Below are positions 59,445-64,000 of a stretch of 64,000 nt of DNA, piece after piece. The stretch's first letter is position 1. Every line of letters starts with the position of its first letter. The notes below the pieces were generated by a model, which saw only the letters and a list, made by a program, of their open reading frames with translations, searched no databases and was not told the origin of the DNA. The stretch is from Sphingobacteriaceae bacterium (GTDB lineage: Bacteria; Bacteroidota; Bacteroidia; Sphingobacteriales; Sphingobacteriaceae), in assembly GCA_017745075.1 (NCBI GenBank), contig JAGIAD010000001.1, positions 1-64,000 of the forward strand, given 5' to 3'. The position numbers were made by a program, and so were the translations under genes.

Positions 59445-60185
59445 ATGAAATTAACATGTATCGTAATTGATGACGATATTTATGCCGTCAATGGTATAAT
59501 GTCCTACATCAATAAACTCGCAAACTTTCATTTGATAAAATCGTATACAGATCCGCTAGAGGCATTAAATGAAGTTACTGCAGGAGATCATGTTGATATC
59601 ATTTTTATAGATGTTGATATGCCTATGATTTCGGGCCTGGAATTATCAAAATCCATCAGGCATAAAGCAGATAAATTAATATTTACCACTTCGCATTCTA
59701 AATATGCTTATGAAGCTTTTGAATTGAATGCAAGTGCATACCTGTTAAAACCATATACCTTTGCCCGCTTTGCAGAAACCATAAACAGGTTATTCCCACT
59801 AAGCCCCGCATTACCTCATGTGGATATTAAGCAAGAGGATGATTATTTTTTTGTAAGGAATAAAAATCAAAAGAACAGTCTGATTAAGGTGAGATATGCA
59901 GATATTGTTGTGATAGAAAGCTTACAAAACTACGTCAGGATTTTTACGTTAAGCGAAACGATCGTATCATACATTGCTTTATCAGAAATAAAAATTATTC
60001 TAAAAGACCATCAGAATTTTGCCCAGGCACACCGTTCATTTATTATTGCCAAAAACTACATCGAAAAAGTAGAAGGTAATACCTTAAGAATGATCAATGA
60101 TCTAACTATAAACATCGGAAATCGTTACCGTGAAAGCATACAAGAGTACATCAAAGAAAAAACGATCAAAACCAACCGGTCTTAA
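59445..60185 (+). CDS. LytTR-family response regulator 1
   Basis: IDDDIYAVNGIMSYI...IIFIDVDMPMISGLEL...AYLLKPYTF; C-terminal LytTR VIESLQNYVRIFT...AHRSFIIAKNYIEKVEGNTL. Confidence 0.93.
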   Translation: MKLTCIVIDDDIYAVNGIMSYINKLANFHLIKSYTDPLEALNEVTAGDHVDIIFIDVDMPMISGLELSKSIRHKADKLIFTTSHSKYAYEAFELNASAYLLKPYTFARFAETINRLFPLSPALPHVDIKQEDDYFFVRNKNQKNSLIKVRYADIVVIESLQNYVRIFTLSETIVSYIALSEIKIILKDHQNFAQAHRSFIIAKNYIEKVEGNTLRMINDLTINIGNRYRESIQEYIKEKTIKTNRS

Positions 60186-60277
60186 ACTAAATTTTTAGTA
60201 TTTTCGTTATCTAAACAATTAACCACTGGTGGTTGTATAGTTTAGCATATATAGCCGTTCCCCAATTCTCAAGCGAA

Positions 60278-61363
60278 ATGACTCTAATCAATAAAAAGAA
60301 TAGTTTCAACAAAATTTTAAGCTGGCTTTTTGACAAAAGACTTCATATTTTAATTTGGACCATATTCATATTTTACGAGGCCATAATCGTCGGCATCTTT
60401 GTCGGCAGATTCTCTGCACCAGTCACCTACATTATTTTTTATAGTTTAAACATTGCTACATTTTATTTCCATGCACACGTAGTTATGTTTTTTGCGCTAA
60501 AAAATCCAAGTGAAAGGTGGTGGAAATTACCTTTGTTTATTTTACTCGAACTGATTGCATATATAATATTAACTGTTTGTTTAGATTATATTCTAATTCA
60601 TTATACCAATTATAGCGGCCCTGTTAAACTGATATTTAATGCCGCTTTCTTTGCTGCACCGGTTTATCGTGCCATATACTTTATGTGTTTTGCAACCAGT
60701 TACTATTTTCTCCTTAATTTTTTTGAAGAGCGGAAAAAGGTTGAAGACCTTGAAAAACAACGGTTAAATAATATTATTCAAATAGCCAAATCGGAAAATG
60801 CTTTTTTGAAAGCGCAAATACAGCCGCACCTGTTATTTAATACGTTAGATTTTATTTATCAAAATGCTAAAGATTCTTCTCCTGTTGCTGCTGAAGCCAT
60901 CCATTCACTGGCGGAGATGATGCGCTATTCTGTTGACAGCAATCAGGATAAAGAATTTATTTTGCTTGATGAGGAGATTAACCAGGTAGAAAATCTCATC
61001 AACCTGCACCAGCTCCGTAAAGATCACCATATACAGCTCCGTTTCTGGTACGATGATGAAATACGCCAGGTTAAAATCATTCCATTAGTATTAATTACTT
61101 TGGTAGAGAATATGTTTAAACATGGTGAGCTGCTTACAGCATCGCATCCTGCCGAAGTGAGCTTAAAGATTGAAAACAATCAACTTATCATAGAAACCTC
61201 AAACCTGATCAAGGCTGTTAAAGATAACTCAGGTTTAAGTTCCGGAATAGAAAATATAAAAAAGCGTTTAGCCTATACTTACGGTAAAAATGCCGAATTC
61301 AACAGCTTCATTGATTCCAACCAGTATTTCAGGGTAATCCTGGCAATTAAACTTAATTACTAA
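60278..61363 (+). CDS. LytS/YehU-like sensor histidine kinase
   Basis: TM N-terminus; ENAFLKAQIQPHLLFNTLDFIYQNA (His_kinase) and IIPLVLITLVENMFKHG; ATG at 60278. Confidence 0.93.
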   Translation: MTLINKKNSFNKILSWLFDKRLHILIWTIFIFYEAIIVGIFVGRFSAPVTYIIFYSLNIATFYFHAHVVMFFALKNPSERWWKLPLFILLELIAYIILTVCLDYILIHYTNYSGPVKLIFNAAFFAAPVYRAIYFMCFATSYYFLLNFFEERKKVEDLEKQRLNNIIQIAKSENAFLKAQIQPHLLFNTLDFIYQNAKDSSPVAAEAIHSLAEMMRYSVDSNQDKEFILLDEEINQVENLINLHQLRKDHHIQLRFWYDDEIRQVKIIPLVLITLVENMFKHGELLTASHPAEVSLKIENNQLIIETSNLIKAVKDNSGLSSGIENIKKRLAYTYGKNAEFNSFIDSNQYFRVILAIKLNY

Positions 61364-61509
61364 TTTTATCTTAAAACTTCAAATTAGGCAATAATCACAA
61401 AATAAAAGCTGGTTTTTCTTGCTGAATATTTAAAAAATCCATTTCGGATACGTTTTTTTTTTATTTTATTGGTCGAAATTGTAATTTGCATTAACTAAAC
61501 CTATAAAAA

Positions 61510-62259
61510 ATGTCAATAACTTGTATCGCTATTGATGATGAGCCCCATTCTCTGGAAAGCTTAATAGCATGTATGGAGAAGCTGCCCAATTTAAAGCTTG
61601 TTCAAACCTTCACCGAACCGCTCCAGGCCCTTGCAGAAATATCGGTATCTAATCCTGTCGACATTATTTTTATGGATGTCGAAATGCCTTCTCTTTCCGG
61701 GATCGAACTCGCAAGCCTGTTAAGGCAAAAAACCAAACACCTGGTATTTACCACAGCGCACACAAAGTACGCGATCGATGCCTTTAAGGTAGACGCAGAT
61801 GCTTATTTGCTTAAACCCTACTCCATTTTACATTTTACTAAAACAATAAACAACCTCTACCCTGCTGGAAAAAAAGAACAGCATCCTTTTTCCATTTTCG
61901 ACGATCATTTCTTCTACATCCCGCTGCAAGGGGAAAATGACGATTTGGTAAGAATAGATCTGAATGAATTGATTGCAATAGAAGAAGTGGGTGAAAATGT
62001 CAGGTTTAAAACTTTAAAAAATGCCTTTCTAAGTGCAAAGTCTAATTTTATCAAGACTTTGTTCATGTTAAAAAAACACTCTGCATTTATCCAGATCAAT
62101 CCTACGGTTGTTATAGCAAAACAACATATCAAGAGTGTATTGGGCAACAAAGTATTGCTTTCTAGCGAAACATCCTTCACTGTTTCGGGTATTTATACAG
62201 AACTTTTCGAAAACTTTCTCAAAAATAACCTGCTGCAGGAAAAATCCCGCCTGGCATGA
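61510..62259 (+). CDS. LytTR-family response regulator 2
   Basis: IAIDDEPHSLESLIACMEKLPNLKLVQTF...IIFMDVEMPSLSGIELA...AYLLKPYSI; C-terminal LytTR-like region. Confidence 0.92.
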   Translation: MSITCIAIDDEPHSLESLIACMEKLPNLKLVQTFTEPLQALAEISVSNPVDIIFMDVEMPSLSGIELASLLRQKTKHLVFTTAHTKYAIDAFKVDADAYLLKPYSILHFTKTINNLYPAGKKEQHPFSIFDDHFFYIPLQGENDDLVRIDLNELIAIEEVGENVRFKTLKNAFLSAKSNFIKTLFMLKKHSAFIQINPTVVIAKQHIKSVLGNKVLLSSETSFTVSGIYTELFENFLKNNLLQEKSRLA

Positions 62260-62376
62260 TAATGTAGTCTTTAACGGCTTAAAATCGGTATCCCGAATCA
62301 ATTTTTATCGCATTTTCAAAACAATACATTCCAAAAATTTGTATTAAGGTAATCTATTTGTTTTTATTTAATTGAT

Positions 62377-62748
62377 TTGCCTGTTTTGAAAAGAGTGCTG
62401 GTTGTGGATGATGATCCAGATATATTAGAAGTTTTCCAGAATGTATTAGAAACTGAATATTACCAGGTTTATCCGCTATTGTCGCCACGGTATATTTTTA
62501 AAGCAATTGAAGATTTTGATCCCGATCTGATTATTCTAGACATTATGCTGAACGGAATGGACGGACGTGCGGTGTTCAATAAGTTAAGGCTAAATCCCGA
62601 AACAGAGCGCATTCCCGTTATTATGGCATCGGCCAGGTATGACGAAAACTATATTTCATCGCAGAGCTACCATCCGGACGATTATTTAGAAAAGCCATTT
62701 AACATTGCTCATTTACTTCAAAAAGTAAATGCTTTAACACAAAATTAA
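62377..62748 (+). CDS. response regulator receiver domain protein (TTG start)
   Basis: VLVVDDDPDILEVFQNVLE...DLIILDIMLNGMDG...PVIMASA...DDYLEKPF. Confidence 0.9.
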   Translation: MPVLKRVLVVDDDPDILEVFQNVLETEYYQVYPLLSPRYIFKAIEDFDPDLIILDIMLNGMDGRAVFNKLRLNPETERIPVIMASARYDENYISSQSYHPDDYLEKPFNIAHLLQKVNALTQN

Positions 62749-62757
62749 AAATCAGAT

Positions 62758-63384
62758 ATGAAACTAAAATTACTAAGCTCTTTGGTGCTGTTATGTACAA
62801 CAGTATCTCTAAAAGTATGGGCACAGAACAGACCCGATAAGCTCTATTCGATGAGTGGAATTGGCTTTGCATTCCCAATAGCCAAAACTTCCGATTATTT
62901 TAAACCTAAGTTTTCTACTTCATTGGGCTTAAATCTGGGTTTGGGCGATGGGGGCCTATTTTTATATCCGAAAGCAAGCTTACATGCCTTTACCTTTAAC
63001 CAGATCAATCCAAATGAAGGTTACAGCTACACTTTACAGAAAGGAAGGGCAACCACTTACTTACTAAATGTAGCATTAGGATACCGTAAATTTGTAAATA
63101 AATGGGCTTTTTATGGTTTTGCTGGTGCCGGAGGCGGCTTTATTCTTACTCCCGAGGTTACTGTAAACAGCAACACCATGCAGGTTACGCAAGATAACAA
63201 ATCGAATGGTTTGGGCATTACCGAAGCCGGTGCAGGTATTGAATACAATCTTGGAGGTGCAAGTTTATTTGTAGAGACAAGTTATATGTATGGTTTTGGC
63301 AAAATACAAAACCGCACTTTCAATACCATTCCCATTGCAATTGGCATAAAACCTAACCTGAGCAAACTACTTCATAAGCGGTAG
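62758..63384 (+). CDS. outer-membrane beta-barrel-like hypothetical protein
   Basis: Signal peptide; alternating Gly/aromatic strands; YKKFVNKWAFYGFAGAGGGF-like pattern; 9 bp after the response regulator. Confidence 0.65.
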   Translation: MKLKLLSSLVLLCTTVSLKVWAQNRPDKLYSMSGIGFAFPIAKTSDYFKPKFSTSLGLNLGLGDGGLFLYPKASLHAFTFNQINPNEGYSYTLQKGRATTYLLNVALGYRKFVNKWAFYGFAGAGGGFILTPEVTVNSNTMQVTQDNKSNGLGITEAGAGIEYNLGGASLFVETSYMYGFGKIQNRTFNTIPIAIGIKPNLSKLLHKR

Positions 63385-63506
63385 CTGCATACAAAATACA
63401 GTGGCGGCTACGTTAAATAGGTAACTGCTTTTTTATGCTAAAGAAATCATCAAAATAATTTTTATACTAATTATTTTAGCATAGATTTGCATTTCAGTTT
63501 AATTTA

Positions 63507-64000
63507 ATGTTATACGCAGTAGTAGATATCGAAACCACTGGTGGTCATGCCTCGGCAAATGGCATTACCGAAGTTGCCATTAATATCCACGATGGCAATC
63601 AGATTGTTGAATCTTATACTACTCTCATTAATCCGAAGCAGCCTGTACCCATTCACATTACAGCGCTTACTGGTATTGATAATAACATGCTACAGGATGC
63701 GCCAACCTTTGATGACGTTGCTTTACAGATTTATGAATTATTAAACGATAAAATTTTTGTAGCCCATAATGTAAACTTCGATTATTCTTTTTTGAAGCAT
63801 CATTTGGCAGTTGCAGGATACGATTTACAATGCAGAAAACTGTGTACTGTACGATTAAGCAGAAAATTAATTCCCGGCAGACCTTCCTATAGTTTAGGAA
63901 AACTTTGTACCGCTTTGCAGATCCCGATTCAAAATCGGCATCGGGCAGCAGGAGATGCAGATGCTACAAGTATCCTTTTCAATTTATTACAGGAACATGA
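63507..64000 (+). CDS. exonuclease domain protein (DnaQ-like), truncated by window end
   Basis: MLYAVVDIETTGGHASANGITEVAINIHDGNQIVESYTTLINP...VAHNVNFDYSFLKHHL...HRAAGDADATSIL; no stop before 64000. Confidence 0.92.
   Translation, partial: MLYAVVDIETTGGHASANGITEVAINIHDGNQIVESYTTLINPKQPVPIHITALTGIDNNMLQDAPTFDDVALQIYELLNDKIFVAHNVNFDYSFLKHHLAVAGYDLQCRKLCTVRLSRKLIPGRPSYSLGKLCTALQIPIQNRHRAAGDADATSILFNLLQEH

Overview
The window is about 64 kb of a Bacteroidota chromosome. Gene content, TAnnTTTG promoters and dispersed intergenic repeats suggest a Pedobacter/Sphingobacteriaceae-like organism; this is inferred, with no database search run. Most of it is housekeeping: a glpR-glpDKF glycerol locus, rplT-rpmI-infC-thrS, recQ, purK-purE, pdxH, ruvB, queG, topB, a SF1 helicase, M1 peptidase, two tandem DUF3857 genes, a LytTR/histidine-kinase signalling cluster and three DnaQ-type exonucleases. 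Accessory or less ordinary content includes: a carotenoid/isoprenoid operon led by a MerR-B12 regulator carrying the CarH photoreceptor motifs (Wx9EH and ExHxxG) with an unusual phased palindromic operator candidate; a HipA-like kinase + DUF3037 pair upstream of a SF1 helicase; an overlapping exonuclease/CBS-nucleotidyltransferase pair; a DUF2281/PIN toxin-antitoxin pair; a GxxExxY nuclease-like gene beside an inverted repeat; a solitary B12-radical SAM protein; several TIR-bearing intergenic repeats; a perfect 10 x 7-bp tandem array; LacI-type palindromes; and several promoters abutting start codons (candidate leaderless mRNAs). No rRNA, tRNA, CRISPR array, phage or intact insertion sequence was seen.
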